A DNA stretch of 64,000 nt from Pipra filicauda (taxonomy: Eukaryota; Chordata; Aves; Passeriformes; Pipridae): NCBI RefSeq assembly GCF_003945595.2, contig NW_024105098.1:1116001-1180000 (forward strand). The letters are read 5' to 3'. The notes under the pieces are model-generated. The model was not told where the DNA came from. It saw nothing but the letters and a program-made list of their open reading frames with translations, and made no database searches. This document shows positions 21,001 through 36,000 of this stretch, in pieces (the first letter of the stretch is position 1; the number at the start of each line of letters is the position of its first letter). The position numbers were made by a program, and so were the translations under genes.

Positions 21001-24000
21001 ATGGGAAAAGAGCCCAGAGCAAGGTGTGAATGTCCTGAAAAGCAAGTTAGCAAGATCTGCAAGACCTTAGGTGTTCCTAAAATATCCTGATGAGGCCCAA
21101 TACTGACTGTACCTTATACGTGCACCCTCATCCTGCAATCAATCCAGAAAAACAGCATTAAGAACTAACCCCACTGCCACAGAAGGGTATTTAGACAAGA
21201 CTTTCCTATTCTGCTCCCTAAGGAGCTACTGGCCACTGCTGGAGACAGGATTCTGGGTTGGCTGGTCTGATCCAGCTCGTCAGTTCTTATCTTAATGATC
21301 CCTCTGGGTCTCATAATGTACAAAATACCTTCTGAAGGCTGTTACAGAAAGGATAAGCCAGGATGCCATGCAGTATTTCCAAGAACTCCTGATGGCATTC
21401 TGTAATTAAAGCATGCTAATTAACCTATCCTGTCAACTAGACTCCTTCTGGGGTGAGCAATGCTACGGGAATTGCTCACTGTGTGTGCACTCACCTGCTC
21501 TACGTGGGGCTTCTTGGCAAAGGAGATCCTGGCTATGGAGTGAGAAGCTATAGAAAGCTCTTGTCCATTCACCTCCCCTTCCTCCACCTCCACCAGACCT
21601 AGGTTGAAGCAAGGGCATACACATTATTAGGCTACAAAGGTTATTTAACTATCTCACAGTTATTACTGTGGCCTTTCAGCACTTAAAAGGGGCTTATAAA
21701 AAAGAAGAAGAAGGATTTCTGTGATTCTGTGTGATTTTTACACAGGCAGATGGGGATAGGACAAGGAGAACAGTATTAATCTGAAAGAGAAGAGATTTAG
21801 ATGGGATATTGGGAAGAAATTCTTCCTTGTGAGGGTGGTGAGGCCCTGGTTCAGGCCGCCCAGAGAAGCTGTGGCTGCCCCATCCCTGGAATGTCCAAGG
21901 CCAGGTTGGAAGGGGCTTGGAGCAATCTGGGATAGTGGAAGATGTTCCTGCCCGTGGCAGGGGGTGGAACTGGATGAACTTTAATGTCCCTTCCAACCCA
22001 AACCATTCCATGATCTATTAGGGTACATAACATACCACAATCACTCTCCCTGAAGAATGGTTTTATTTGCCCAAGTATTATTGACAACTGCAAATCCACA
22101 CGCTGTCAGACAGGGAATGCTGCTCAGAAAAATCCAGCCAGCCTTACTCACACCATGTGGGACGAGTACCACACGGGCAACTGGCACTTTTCCCTTCAGC
22201 ATCTGCCATTTTAGATGCAAATTTAAGCACCAACTGGGGTTTAACACTTTCACTTATAATACTTGAGACGTGGTTCTCTCTAGTTCAGTCCCTGCCAGGT
22301 GTGTAACGAGTACCAAGGTGCTACATCCACACCGTGAGAGACTTCCTGGTTGAGACCTGCGGGTCCAGCGCCCAAGAGCAGCGATGCCCACGGGGAAAGT
22401 CAATTAAATAAGAGCTGTGAGAGCTGCGACAACTTTCTGAGAAAGTGATGAAATGGCACAGCGAGGTAAGGACCTCTTCTTTTCCCCAGCATGGGTATCA
22501 GGTGTGTACCTGTGTTCTGGGCACTGATGAAGGCCACCTTATTAGTGTCAGGCTTGAGGCGGATGAACCCGCATTCCCGGTGCATGGGCTTCCTGGTGTC
22601 CGGGTGGAAGGCGTTGAACCTGAGGGGAAATCAGAGCACAAAAGCTGATGTGTTTCACATGAAAAGACACTGTTCGGCCTGGTTTCCTCTTATTTAACCA
22701 TGTGAGTGCCTGCAGTATTCTTTGAAGGGTAAACAACTGACAACACTTCACAGCTGGGAGATGTAAACCTGGAAAAATATGGTTCTTTACAGGCACAGCT
22801 ATTTCTTAGAGCTGGAGTTAGTTATTTCAGCTCAAGCTCTAGATTTTCCACAGCTCCTGGGTCTTTCTAAGAGCTAGCTCAGAAACCCCTCAGGAACTCA
22901 GACATTTCATATATACTGAAGCCACACTCTGTCTCAAATACTTCCTTTTCTCCAATAAATATCTGGAATCACGGTATCATCTTTAGCTTTTACACCTGGC
23001 AAGTTGCCTTTTCTGTGTATTCCTTGCTGCAGGCAGCAACAGAACAGACATATTTCTCCCATCACCCCCTTCAAAAAGATAAATTCAGCTCAGATTCTTA
23101 TTTATTCTTCAGGAGGCCTTAAAAACCGTAGGTTTGGTCGCCCATCATGTGGGTGATTATATGTATCACATGTGTTTATCTATTATATTAGTTGGGGCCA
23201 TTATTTATTAAAGCAGCACCGAGGGCTGAAAAGTCCAAAGCAAGTGTTCCCTATATGAAGTAACAATGGATCACACAGAGTCAAGATTCCTAAAAGACCA
23301 GCAGCACAAGGTGCAGCACATGGCACCCCTACACCCCACAGAAACCCACTGGCTTCAAAGAAGTGGAGACAAGGAAGAGGGAGCACAGCTAAAGGAAGAA
23401 TTAGGAAGAGTCTGGCTGTCTTGCAGCTGCTTCTGGCTGTCCTCTGGGCACAAATACACAAATTACTCCTCCCATTTGGCTTTGCCTCTCAATAAAAGAT
23501 GTCTCCTTTTAACCATGTGGCTACAGGAAGAGCCAGGAATGACTTCTGTCAGTGGTGCAGGGCTGCATCCCTGCTAAGGGCTGTCCGAGCATCCCAGCCT
23601 CTGTGCTCTGCAGCCAGTGAAAACAGGTACCCTATGGAGCTCTCATGGTGGGAGAAACAAACTTAAATCAGGCTTTTTTCAGTGCTTGGAGTATTCAAGG
23701 GGTACTTGTATAAGTATCAGTCATGCAGCACTGCTCCAGGAGCCAGGAGCTCTGTCCTCCAAGCCTGTTGCCTGTTTTCCTGATGCATCCCAGAGCTCAA
23801 CAGATCTAGGCTGTGTATCTTCTTGGCACAAAGAAAAGGACAAAAAAACCCAGGTGACTCAAATCAGTAACTGTTCACAAGCTGGAGAGGGAGGTGCAGC
23901 CAGAGCATGACTGTCAGAGCTTTGTTTCTTTTGGAAACTGGACTAAAACTGTCACAGGCTGAGCCGGCAGCTCTGTCACACTCGAGGAACACAGGGCATC

Positions 24001-27000
24001 TCTCACACAGCACTTACATCTTGTAATTATTCTCTTCTTGGTTTTCAAAGCAACACATTTTCCAACTCACCCCTCCCAAATGAGCACCAGAGCAGCACTG
24101 AGCAGCAGCTAACATGTCACTTCTCTCTCTCCAGATTTCTTTTGATTTCTCTTGGAACAATCACTTGTAGCCAAAGCAGTTAAGCTACCTGCCTCCCATC
24201 CCATATGGTTTGATAAAGACTAATTCTTTTCAGATTTCCACACTGGTGAAGGCTGAGGACCACAGTTTGAAATGGACAGGCTTGGCAGCCATGCCACAGC
24301 TCCCTCCCCTTGTTGCATTTGTAAGTGGGAGTCTCACAAAGAATGCCAAGTTTTCAAGGAAAATAGAAGTCAGACCATGTAGTCACATACCACGACACCA
24401 TCTCATTTGGTAGGTGAAAATCTGTGTACTTTGCCATTGGAAAAGAAACACAAGCATATCAAATCACACTGGAGCCATGCCTGCTGCACTCCAATAGCTG
24501 CTGCCAACACAGACAAACCCTTGACTTACGAGAAGTTGAGCATGGGCTGCCCCACGTGAGAGATGTGCACTTCTTCCAGGTACTGGAAGGGCTTCATTGT
24601 AGGGAAGGTGCCGTCTCCTGGCGGGTCCGAGAGCCAGGTGCCCAGCATCCAGGACAGGGGTTCCATCACAGGGTTCAGCTGGGGAGTCTCTGTGGAGGAA
24701 GAAAGAAAGAAGAAAGAAAACTCAGGGATCTGTGCTCTACAGCTGGCTGGAGGTGAACACAAAACACCTCAGAAACGCTGCAACAACACTTCTCTCCAGA
24801 GCAGCGCCACCTCCAAGGTGCAAGGGGAGATGGGGAACAATGAACGGTCATGGAAATTGGGTCTGTTTCCAAACCTGCTCCTAGCCTTACACAGAACAAG
24901 AGCACTCTTCCAGGTGGTCCATTTCTGACTCCTCTCCGTAGTCTGATCCGAAAGGAAAGCCCCCTACCATCTACATGCAAGAAAGAAGATGACTGAAATC
25001 TCAGTGTAAAGAAAAATCACTAAATTGTAACAAATTCTCTAACGCTCTGGGCTGATCTTTCTCAGGCACTGAGTACGTGCCTTCCCTGTTTGTTTCAGAG
25101 ACCAAGGAAGTGAGTCCTCGCTTCAGAGGAAAATCAGGCTGTGTTCATTTTTAAGATCAAAATTTGGCTATAATTTTTTTAAGAGGTTAACAGTGACCTG
25201 AACTTTATACAGAGACGGGCAGGGATCATTCAGAAGTTGTTCTGCTTAGGTTCTGGACTAAGTGAAACATTTTAAAAAGACTTGAGTGCCTGTAAGTTAA
25301 AGAGTAAGTGGAAGAGAAAGACACTTCCCTTTGTCACTGCATTTATTAAGGAGCAACCAAAGTCTGTTTCACAGTTAAAGTTTCTTTAGGAGAGCTTTGA
25401 TAAACAACAGTTTAGCACTTTGCTTTCAGAGGTGGTGACCTGAAAAAAATTAATCAGAGAAACGGAGACAGACAATTTAAAGCCATGTGAAAAGCAGAGC
25501 AGAACCATTACTAAGGTGTAAGTAGGCAAAGTGAGACAGCACCCCTGGGATCCTGACTCCCATACAAATGTGTGCCCACTACTCTAGGAGTAGTCTGTTA
25601 TGCAGACAAATATGACTGAAGTATGCTTAAGGCATGTCCTCCTCCCCCTCACAGGACAAATGTTTCGTACTGGCAAGGTGGGAGTTCCAGGGGGGTGTTT
25701 TCCACACCTAGTGAGATCACCAAATACAAGAACAAGCTGCCTGTCTGGCTGGTCTGAAAGGCTGCAGGGAGAAATCGGGCCTAAAAAGGTGATGTTGTGG
25801 TCAAAATTTGCTTGATCAGTCTGAGTTTCACTGTGCTCTGTATCAAATATCAGGCTAAAAACACTGAGTAAGGAGGAAGAACAGACAGTCCGTACCTGGA
25901 ATGCCAAAGGAGGAGGAACAGAAGCTTTCCTGGGTAAAAGAGATCACTTTTGGAACTCATTCTCCCCCAGACAGGCAGGTTTGGAAAGCCAGCCTGCATG
26001 TCAGCAAGGTGCTGTTAATAACTCTGCTTTATCCTGAAGTATTTTGCAAAGTGAAGCGACATGAGAAAACATGAGAGCTCACCAGGAAATAGGTAATAAA
26101 AGTCTACAGCATCAGAGCCAGGCTCTGCAGAGCACCCTTCCAGCCTGTGCATTCCCCACCAGCTCATCCAGGGGTTGGGAAGGGGTTCCCACACCCCATA
26201 CAGCAGCATCAGTGTACCAAGACAGTATTTCACTGTACTCATTTCTGCATTTCCAAGGGGAGAACACACAGTTCTGTGGGTAAGGAGCCTTCCACTCCCC
26301 CGTCCGACTGGTGTTCGCCTTTCACTCCCGACTGCAGACACTGCATTTCTTTCCAGGCTTTTTGCAGGCCCCACTCCCACTGTGGAAGCAAAGAGCAAAG
26401 CTTTGGAAAGGCTGGAAGAGCCTGCAGCCTGGGCTGCTGCTGCCCTCTCCTGGGTCAGCATCCCAGGAGCAGGATGCTTTCTGTCACTACAGTGCTTTAA
26501 TAGGGCACTTCTTTTCTTCTGCTTGCAGCACTTCAGGAAAAAGCAACAAAACGACACAGGAAAGGAATGGTTTTAGCCATTGCTACTCTTCATACTCCAT
26601 TATAAACCAAGAGAAGCCAACTGACTGTTTCCAGCACCCCCAGCTTGATCTCTGCCTTGCTGTGCAGCATCCAGCCTGTCCGGAGGTGCCTGACTGGGCA
26701 AGCTGGTCTCACTTCCAAGGAGCTGGAATTCCAGCCAGCTGAAAAGTGGAGATGTAACTGTACATCCTAAGTCTATGGCACATGGGCAAACAACATGGCC
26801 AAGTGACCATTCTTACTTTTCCAAACTACCTGGATGGCAGCAAAGCCAATGTGAGTTTTTTAGTTCTCATGTCACTGGAAAATGCCAAAAGCAGCAGAAG
26901 TGCTGGTGGGAATAAGGAACAGAGACTCACTGAAGTGTAGAGGAATAAAGACATCCTGATCTCACTCCATGCAGTGCTCCTCTTACCTTCAGTGTTGCTC

Positions 27001-30000
27001 TCTGACTGGTGGACTAAGTCCATTTGCCTCCCTGGCAGCCTTCTGTCAGAGGGCTGGGCTGGGAGAGTGGAAAAGCAAGAGGGGAGCCAGACAGGAGAGA
27101 GTCTGATTGAGTCCATAAAAAAAAAAAGTAGTCATTTGAAATTTGCTTTTTATGTCATGTTGGAGCAGGTAAATGCAAGACTATTGTAGCAACAAAAAGT
27201 TCTTTGCTGAGCTGCTTTGTTTCGAACAACAGGTTTAAAGATGCAGTCCCTGTCAAGAGAAACTTCTCTGACACTGACAAAGGAGCCTGCGTGTCCCAAG
27301 GATCTAAATCCTGGCACATCACTTTTACAAACAACCTGCTAATGTGGCTTAAAAAGTAAGCATGTGGTGATATCAAGAACACCAACCATGTCTGAGAATC
27401 TGCACCCTGGTCACCCTTGTGCATGCTTAAAGCTTCACACTCAGATGGGGTCCTCTTAATGCTGGTTCTCTTGCATCCACATGCACAGTTCTTTTACCCA
27501 ATAACAGGGAAGCTCCCACTGCAGCCTCTTTCTTAACAAGGGCACTCCTAGAGTCACCTTCCCCTACCAGATTACACACTTCCTTGAATCCAGAATCTCC
27601 AAGACCCCTGCTCCTCCACAACCTGGTCTAGTGGAAAATGTCCCTGCCCACAGCCAGGGGTTGGAACGAGATGAGCAGCAAGGTCCCTTTCCACTCAAAC
27701 CATCCTGTGATTCTATGAAATCCAGCTGAAATCAGCCACGATGCTCACAAGTTGCAACAGCTTGGGAGACAAAACCACAGGCCCATAAGCAACTTGACCA
27801 GCTTGATCTCTTTCCTTCAGGAAGCCATTCAGGCCAAAACTGCCATGCCCAGGCCCTGAGCACACAGGTCATCTCCTTTTCACCACCTGACCCCTGCTCC
27901 ATCCCTCCAAATTCGCAGATGGACTGTTTCCACATTTTTCCCATTCACAGAGGGTTTAGAAGTCAAATCCCACCCCACACTGTAACAAAGTCAGACTGTA
28001 ACCAGCTGTCCAGGCTTTGCAACAGCAGACACGGCGCTCTCCCTGCCGTGAGACAAACCAGACACAGTGGCTGGAGAGCCCCCTCGGGCCACGGCTGCAC
28101 AGCGGGCGTGACTCTCAAGTGGGATCCCTGGCACAGAAAGCTATGCTGGCACAAATTCCGACGCAGCTTTATCAGCAAAGCCACAGTGAGCAGCCAGCTG
28201 GCTGTTAACAAGGCAGCTAACCTACTCCCCTGAGCTGGGGAATACTTGTTGCAGGAAACATGAGAAAAAACCTCAGACAAACAACAACAAAAAAACCCCA
28301 CCAAAAAATCCCAAAACAAAACCTCAAACAAAACTCAAACTAACTCACACTGTCTTCAAAGTACAGGGTCTGCAGCAACAGCTGGCAGCCTCCTGCAGTT
28401 CTTCCTTCAGCTGGGTCGCTCTCTGGGTTTAACTCATCATCATCAAGGTTCTGGTAACTAAGGAGCAGCCTTGTTCAGCATACTCTGTCCATATTTAAGT
28501 ACAGAAGGTGGCTTTGTACTCTGCTGCTCTTCCCTGAGAGCTGCAACCCTTCGCGCACTTTGTTGATGCTCTCCCCAGCAAACGAGTAAAGCATTCCTAG
28601 CACCAACATGCTCTGGCTCCATCATGGAATACGCTGAGCTGGAAGGGATCCATCAGGATCATTGAGTCCAACTCCTGGCCCTGCACAGGACACCCTAAGG
28701 ATCCCACCACGTGCCTGAGAGCATTGTCCAAATGTTTCTTGAACTCAGACACCTTTGGTGCTGTGACCACTTCCCTGGGGAGCCTGTTCCAGTGCCTGAC
28801 AACCCTCTGGGGGAAGAACCTTTTCCTAATATCCAGCCTAAACCTCCCCTGACTCAGCTCCATGCTGTTTCCTTGACTCCTGTCACTGGTCACAGAGCAG
28901 AGATTGGTGCTGCCCTCCACTGCCCCTCAGGAGGATGTTGAAGACACCAATGAGGTCTCCCCTCAGTCTCCTCTTCTTCAGGCTGAACTGAGTGACCTCA
29001 GCTGTTCCACACAAGGCTTCCCCTCCAGACCCTTCACCATCCTCATAGCCCTCCTTTGGGTGCTCTCTAATAGCTTAATGTCTGTTTTTATATTGGGGTG
29101 CCCAAAACTGCCCCCAGAACTCAAGGTGAGGCTGCCCCAGGGCAGAGCAAAGCAGGACAATCCCCTCCCTGGCCCAGCTGGCAATGCTGGGCCTGATGCC
29201 CCCCCAGGACAGGGTTGGTCCTCTTGGCTGCCAGGGCACTGCTGACTCAGGGCCAACTGGTCACCTACCAGGACCCCCAGGGCCCTTTCCAGCCTCTCAT
29301 TCCCAGTCTGTCCGTACATCTGGGGTAGTCCCATCCCAGGTTCAGAATCCAGCACTTGCCCTTGTTAAGCTTCAGACAGTTGGTGATGGACCATCCCTCT
29401 TATTTGTTGAGGTCTCTCTGCAGCACCTCCCTGCCTTCCAGGGAGCCAACAGCTCCTCTCAATTTAGTGTCCTTGGAAAACTAACTTAGCATCCCTTCGA
29501 GTCCTGCATCCAAGGGGTTAATGAAGATGTCGAAAAGAACTGGGCTGAGAGAACCCCACTAGTGACAGGTGCCAGCCTGATGTCACCCCATTCACTGTCA
29601 CCCTTTGTGCCCAAGCCACGAGCCAGTTGCTCACCCATTGAGTAACACAGTTATCCAGCTGTGGGCTGGACATTTTGTCCAGAATGATCCTGAGAGAGAC
29701 AGTATCAAAAGCTTTGCTGAAATCCAAAAAGATTACATGAACTGGCTTTCCCAGATCAACCAGGTAGGCTGCCTTGTCACAGAAGGAAATCAGGGTCAAT
29801 GACAACATGCTGGCTGCGACCAATGACTACGTTATTTTTCAATACTTCTCAGAATAATCTTTTCCATGATTTCACCAGGCACTGAAGTGAGACTGACAGG
29901 CCTGTAGTTTCCAGGGTTCTCCTTCCTGCCCTTCTTGAAAACTGGGACAACATTTCCAGATTCCAGTCAGCTGGGAGCTCCCTGGATTTCCCACACTGCT

Positions 30001-33000
30001 CAAAAATCAAGAGGTTTTGTGATGATATCAGCAGCTCCTTGAGGATTCTGGGTTGAATCCTATCAGGCCCCACAGATTTGTAGGGATCCAGCTGCAGCAG
30101 ATCCTACACAAGTTCAGGGTGGACTGGGAGTTGATTGTTCTTACAGTCATGGTCCTCCAGCTCAGGGCACTGAGACCCCCTTGGTCTGTCAGCCGTGTTG
30201 GAGACAGAGGCCTTGTCTCTGTCCCTGTTTGTGAGGTGACTATCCTCATCCTGGAGTGGGTTGATGTTATTTGAACACTGTCTATTCCCATTAATGTATT
30301 TCAAAAAAACTCTTTTTATTGTCCCTCACATTTCTGTCCAGCTTCAACTCCAGTTGAGCTTTGGCCGTATCAATTTTCTCCCTACAGCGGCAAACAGCAG
30401 CTCCGAATTCTTCCCATGTCACTTGACCTTGTTTCCACTGGGCCCAGACCTTCCTTTTGTGCCTTATTTCCAAGAGAAGATTCCTGCTCAGCCAAGCCAG
30501 CCTTCTGTCTCAGCTGCTTGACTTCCAGCATTTGGGAATTGCTTCTCCTGTGTCCTTAGGAGGTGAGGTTTGAAAAGTGACCAGCACTGACGGACTCCAG
30601 CACCTGCAAAAACATTTTCCCAGGGGACTTTACTCCCCCATTCCCTGCTCAGCCTGAAATCTGCTCCTCGTGTCCAGAGATGAGGTTTTGCTGGCACTTC
30701 TCCTCCTGCCAACAGAGATTTTAAACTCAATCACCTCATGACCAAGGTGGCCCCCAATCTACACTTCACTCACAAGATCCTCTCTGTGGACAAGCAGCAG
30801 ATCAAGGAGGGCATCTTTCCAAGTCGGCTCCCTCAGGACCTGTTCCATAAAGCTCTCATCCAGGTTTTTTTAGGAATCTTCTGGCCTGGGTTGTACCAGC
30901 TGTGTGATGCTCCCAGTTAATTTCTGGCAAGTTGAAGTCCCCCATAAGGACAAGGGCAGTTGACTTGGAAGTGTCCCTTAGTTCCTCAGAATACCTCGTT
31001 GGTGTCATCACCCTGGCTGGGAGGTCTAGAGCAGAATCCCACAATGACATCCACATTATTTGCTTGCCCCAGGGGCTCCCAACTGTGAGCTCCAGACATT
31101 CCAGCCCTTCCATTACATACAGTGCCACCCCTCCACCTCTCCTGCCCTGCCCATCCCTCCTGAGGAGCCTGGAACTGTCCAACAGGCACTCCAGTCACAG
31201 GGCTCATCCCACCAGGTTTCACTTATGCAGTGATGTCAAATCTCTGGGAATGGGCCAAAGGTTCCAGCTCCTCCTGTTTGTTCCCCATGCTGCGTGCACT
31301 GGTGTAGAAACATTTCAGGAGTCGTACATTATAGCCAACACCTTGAGAAGCAAATTGAGGGATCCCATCAGTTTCCTCAAGTTTTGGCACATCATCATTG
31401 GTGAGCCTGGTTTTGACCTTCACCCCTTCTCCCTTCCAAGCTGGTTTAAAGCTCTGTCAACGAGCCCCACCAGCTCCTGTGCTACAACTCTTTTTCCCTC
31501 TGAGAAAGGTGCATCCTGTCAGGTGTCAGTAGACCAGGTGTTGTATGGGTCATCCCATCTCTGCTCTAAAAGCTGGGAATGTGGTTATATTCAAAATTTT
31601 TCACATTACAGCCTCAGTAATTAATTTCATAGCCAAGCACCAATGTGTTATTGCCTCTGTGGTAAGTGCTCCAGTGCCTGTAGTCAGTGTCAGAGTTCTG
31701 CATTACAAAACACAGAGAAAACATCTTTAAATTACACCCAAACCCAAACACCCTACCTGAGCTCACCTCAGTCTGTTTGACTTTCTCTCGAGTTTTTCTT
31801 AGTTGGCTGTTTTGTTGCTTCCTAGCTGCAAGCTGGGGTTTTGTTGTGAGTCATTGCCAACGTGCTGCAGAATTAAATGCTTAATGCACAAACTCTATAG
31901 GCTATCAGGGAAAAAAAAATGGAAAAAACAAGACCACTCCACTGGAAAAAAACACAACAGCAGAGCAAAAAGTCTTGTTTCCTCCCTTCCAACTGCCTTT
32001 TTCCCCAAGGGGGAGGTCAAAGAGCCATTCCCCTCAGCCAAGTCCCTGACCTGGTGTGCCTGCTCCCGTGTGGAGCTCGAAGCAGTTCACCTCCCACCCG
32101 TGTGCTCAGGCCACAGGTGCTGTGAGGTCTCACACAGCCTCTCAAGACACTTCCTGCCACAGATTCAGCTCCACTCTTAACCTCTGCACACATATTTCTA
32201 CTCCTTATCTTGCTCTCAGCTCACTTTATAGCTCCCCTGTTCTTTATAACACCCACCCTATGGACCAGCCTTTTACCCTGGCTGTTCCCATCCCAGATGA
32301 GGCACAAAACCCTCACAAGCACTTGCTGTCTCAGAATAAAAGCACTTTTCTTCTAAAATCTAGCTACAAGTTAACATGCAGCTGCCAGGTTAGCAGTGCC
32401 TGCCCTGGCAGAGGCAATTTCTCTGACAACACATCTCTGTGACCCATTAGACACATTTAATTTCCAAGTTGAACCAGACAGGGCCCCACTGCTGGTCTAG
32501 TCCTGCTCAGGCAGGTGAAGGCACAGCACCTCCATCCACGCACAACCCCACTTCTCACTGCCACTGAGGAATGGGATTTTGCTATTTGTTTTCTGCAACA
32601 TGAATGAAAACCTGTTGCCATCTCGACAGGGAACACCACCTCAGGCCCCACAGACCAGGCATCAGGGCACAAAAACACATTTAATGTTCAAGTCCTTCTG
32701 CTTGTCCCGGGAATTCACCAACTATGACTCATTTGCATGTAAAAAGTACTACAAATGACCCAATTTCTACACCGGCTCTGCACAAATATTCAAAGACAAA
32801 TCCAAGCTGGAAGGAATTGTCATTTCCCCCAGATCCCTAGCAAAATGCTAACCATTTTTCACACGGGCTCATTTTGCCAACTCTCCTGCCTTTAATATGA
32901 CCTTCACGAAGGCAGACACGCAGCGTGGAAGAGGCTCCCCACACACCCAAGCAGCCGAATTCTAAGAGCTGTACCTCTCTGATGAGCACAGACACTCCAG

Positions 33001-36000
33001 CCCCATGGCACCATACCTGTGTTTGCTCCATGGCCAGCCATATTTGCAGATATTTTGCTATTTGCTCTACCTCTAGCCCCCTCTGCCCCCAGAAGGCGCT
33101 TTGCGCAGGGTGGTAAGATGGATATGAGGGAAGTGATCTCACGCTTGGGTAAGAGTGATCCCACTGCCTGCTGGGAGATGTAGTTTTACAAAGGCACCAA
33201 ACTGGAGCCCGTTAAGAGGAGGTGATGCTGTGGAAGGAGCACCTCGGATCTCCTGTCTGTGCCAGCACACACGATGCAGAGGAGCTGTGGGACCTTCAGC
33301 AGAACACGACAAACAGGCAGCACTTGTGTAGCAGAGTTCAGTGCTGTTAGAACAGTCTGCCCTTCCCTAGATACGGGGTCCCTATTTGCTCACTGGCTCT
33401 CCATAATTTCTCCCAGTGCATTCTGTTTTTCTCCAAGCTGCACCCAACGCCATCCTGCCTGGTGCACTGTGCCTGACAGCATTCCCCAACCTTTGGTCCA
33501 CACACCTCAGAAGTAGCCCAGGAAACAGAAGGAAACATTTTCCTACCAAACAAGCAACTAAATTCAAAGTTCAGATGGAAAGGGCCACCGTGGCAGCCTT
33601 GCTGTGCAGGAAACAGCCTGGGGCTCCTCCTAAAAGCAGTGAGTCGATCCCTCTGGTAAGACAGGTTGGGAAACACACATTGTGACAGCTGGAACAGGCC
33701 GGGAGCCACTCACCCAGCCTGAGTCACCTGGCCTCAAGCGTGGCTGGCAGGGACTGCTGTGCAGCAATCCTGCAGAAACCTGCTCTTCCCAGCCGGCTGT
33801 ACCTTGGACACAGCCAGCAGAAATTTATTTGTCTCATTAGAGGAAAGTATGTGTGAGAACTAGCACCAAAATGAAGTTCTGTTTAGTGGGTGTGGGCCTA
33901 AAGCTTGTTTTTGTGCTCGGGATTCTGTGGTAGTGGCTGAACATAAGGCAGCAGCAAAGAGAGGTCCTGCAACACGTGGAGCTGGGATGCAGACAGGGAA
34001 CAACCTGCATGGTCAGTCCAGTCAGGTGCTTCACTTACACTCCCCATCCCCAAGACACTGCCTTTAGCAGGAAGGAAATAATGCAAGGTCAGGTTCACAG
34101 CTAAAACCATCATTTCAACAGCACATCGGATGGTTCGGGACAACTGAAACGGAACTAATAACAAAGACTATAGTTATTATCAACCTCATATGCTACCTGA
34201 CTGTATTTTTATGAATACCAAAAAGCCTTTCTTCCATTCAGCCTTGTACTACAGCAAAACTCAGTGTCTGGGCGTGAACCAGGCTCTGCCCAGCAGCAGC
34301 TGGCTGCACTTCATCAGCTATTTTCACTGCCATAAACTATTTCTATGACCACACAAAAAGCAGTGCAAGGCAAAAGAGCACCAAGATTAAGCTAAAAAAA
34401 AAGAAAAAAAATAAATAAAAAAGCCACTCAGCCATCAACAAATGCTTTAAAAAAGTCCCCAGCCAATGGGTTCCATATAAACTTCCCATCCCACCGAGCT
34501 ACAATCACCAAAATGGTTCATTGTCACACACTGATCTCCAGTTTAGTTGATAAGAGATGGCAGAACAGGTAAAAAAATTGGTCAAATCATTAAAAAAAAA
34601 TGACATTTTCCTTTAGAGAACAGAATATGTAACTCATTAAGAATATCTTCTGTAAGAACGTAAAGTTCTAACTTCTCAAAGACACGTATAAAAACATCAG
34701 TCTCAGGAAAGAGGATAAAAATCTCAGCACTCACCAGAATAAAGAAAAACATCCTTAAAGGCACTCTTCCTGCAATTAGTATCTCATTGATGGTATTCCA
34801 ACAAAGCTAGACATCCCTTTCATATATATAAAAATATGTATATATATATATCTGAACACAGTTAGACATCCTTTTCCATATATATAAATATATATTAACA
34901 ACTGTGGAACCCTAAAAGTTGTATTTAGTTATTTTCTTTAGTTTGAGACCAAAACAATACAAAAATGCAGACCAAAAGGCACAAACAAGACTAGGCTGAT
35001 TTCCCACATGGAAAACCCCCCCTTCTTTTCCCTCCTCAACCCAAATTCAAGTGTGAGTTTTCCCATACTTTGGAAAATTAGATGCATGTGGGAAAAGTAG
35101 CATTGAGTATTGACCTTCACAAATTTTGCCAGGGTCTGCTTTCTCACACTTCAGTGAGGATGTTGGCTGTGCTGTAACAGCCTGGAGGATGTGCCTGTCT
35201 ATGCCACCATCACCTTTCTGACTGTGTCCAATGGCTCCAGAGGAAGCCACGAAGTTTTTCTCCTAAAGGAGAGGCAAGAATTAACCATCAGGGGATGCCC
35301 AACCCTCCATGGGTGACGACTCCTTCAAGCAAGACCCCTGTCACAAATCCTTCACAAGGCAACCCCATGTTTTCTCAGCAGCCACACAAACATCAAACAT
35401 CATCAGATGGTCCTAAACTCTTGCCCCAAACTGTACCTTGCAACCAGAGTCACTGGGCAGAAGTTGCACGTTAAAAGACGTTTTTTCTCGCAAGAAAAAT
35501 GGTTATAGCCCAATTCAACTTCCACATGACAAATTTTTCACATGACCTTGTCCCTCGTGGAGCTTCCCTATGCTTTCAGGTGTTTAATCATCATTTTTTA
35601 ATTGATAGAGAAGTCATTCTCCATCGCTTCCCATGTTATTATCCATTTCCTGACTTCTGCCTTCTGAAGGAGGAATTGATAAAAGCAAACACAGACATTT
35701 GCTCATAAATCGTGACCTCGCTGTGTATCACAACATACTGGATACCTCCCACCTCACTTACATTTCCTGTATCCCGAGTGCTGAGTGTAGTGCATGAAAT
35801 CCAAGATCAGAAGTGCTTCTTACATCACTGGAGAAGATGACAACAGCTTTCACAGATATCTACTGCCATGACAGCTCATTAACACACCCCAAAAAAAAAA
35901 AAATCACCAGCACGCTCCAAAGGAAGAAGGCAAATCCTAACAGGTGCCACTTGAGTCTCCAAACAAGTTAGAATAATAAAGGAAATTAAAAAAAAAAACA

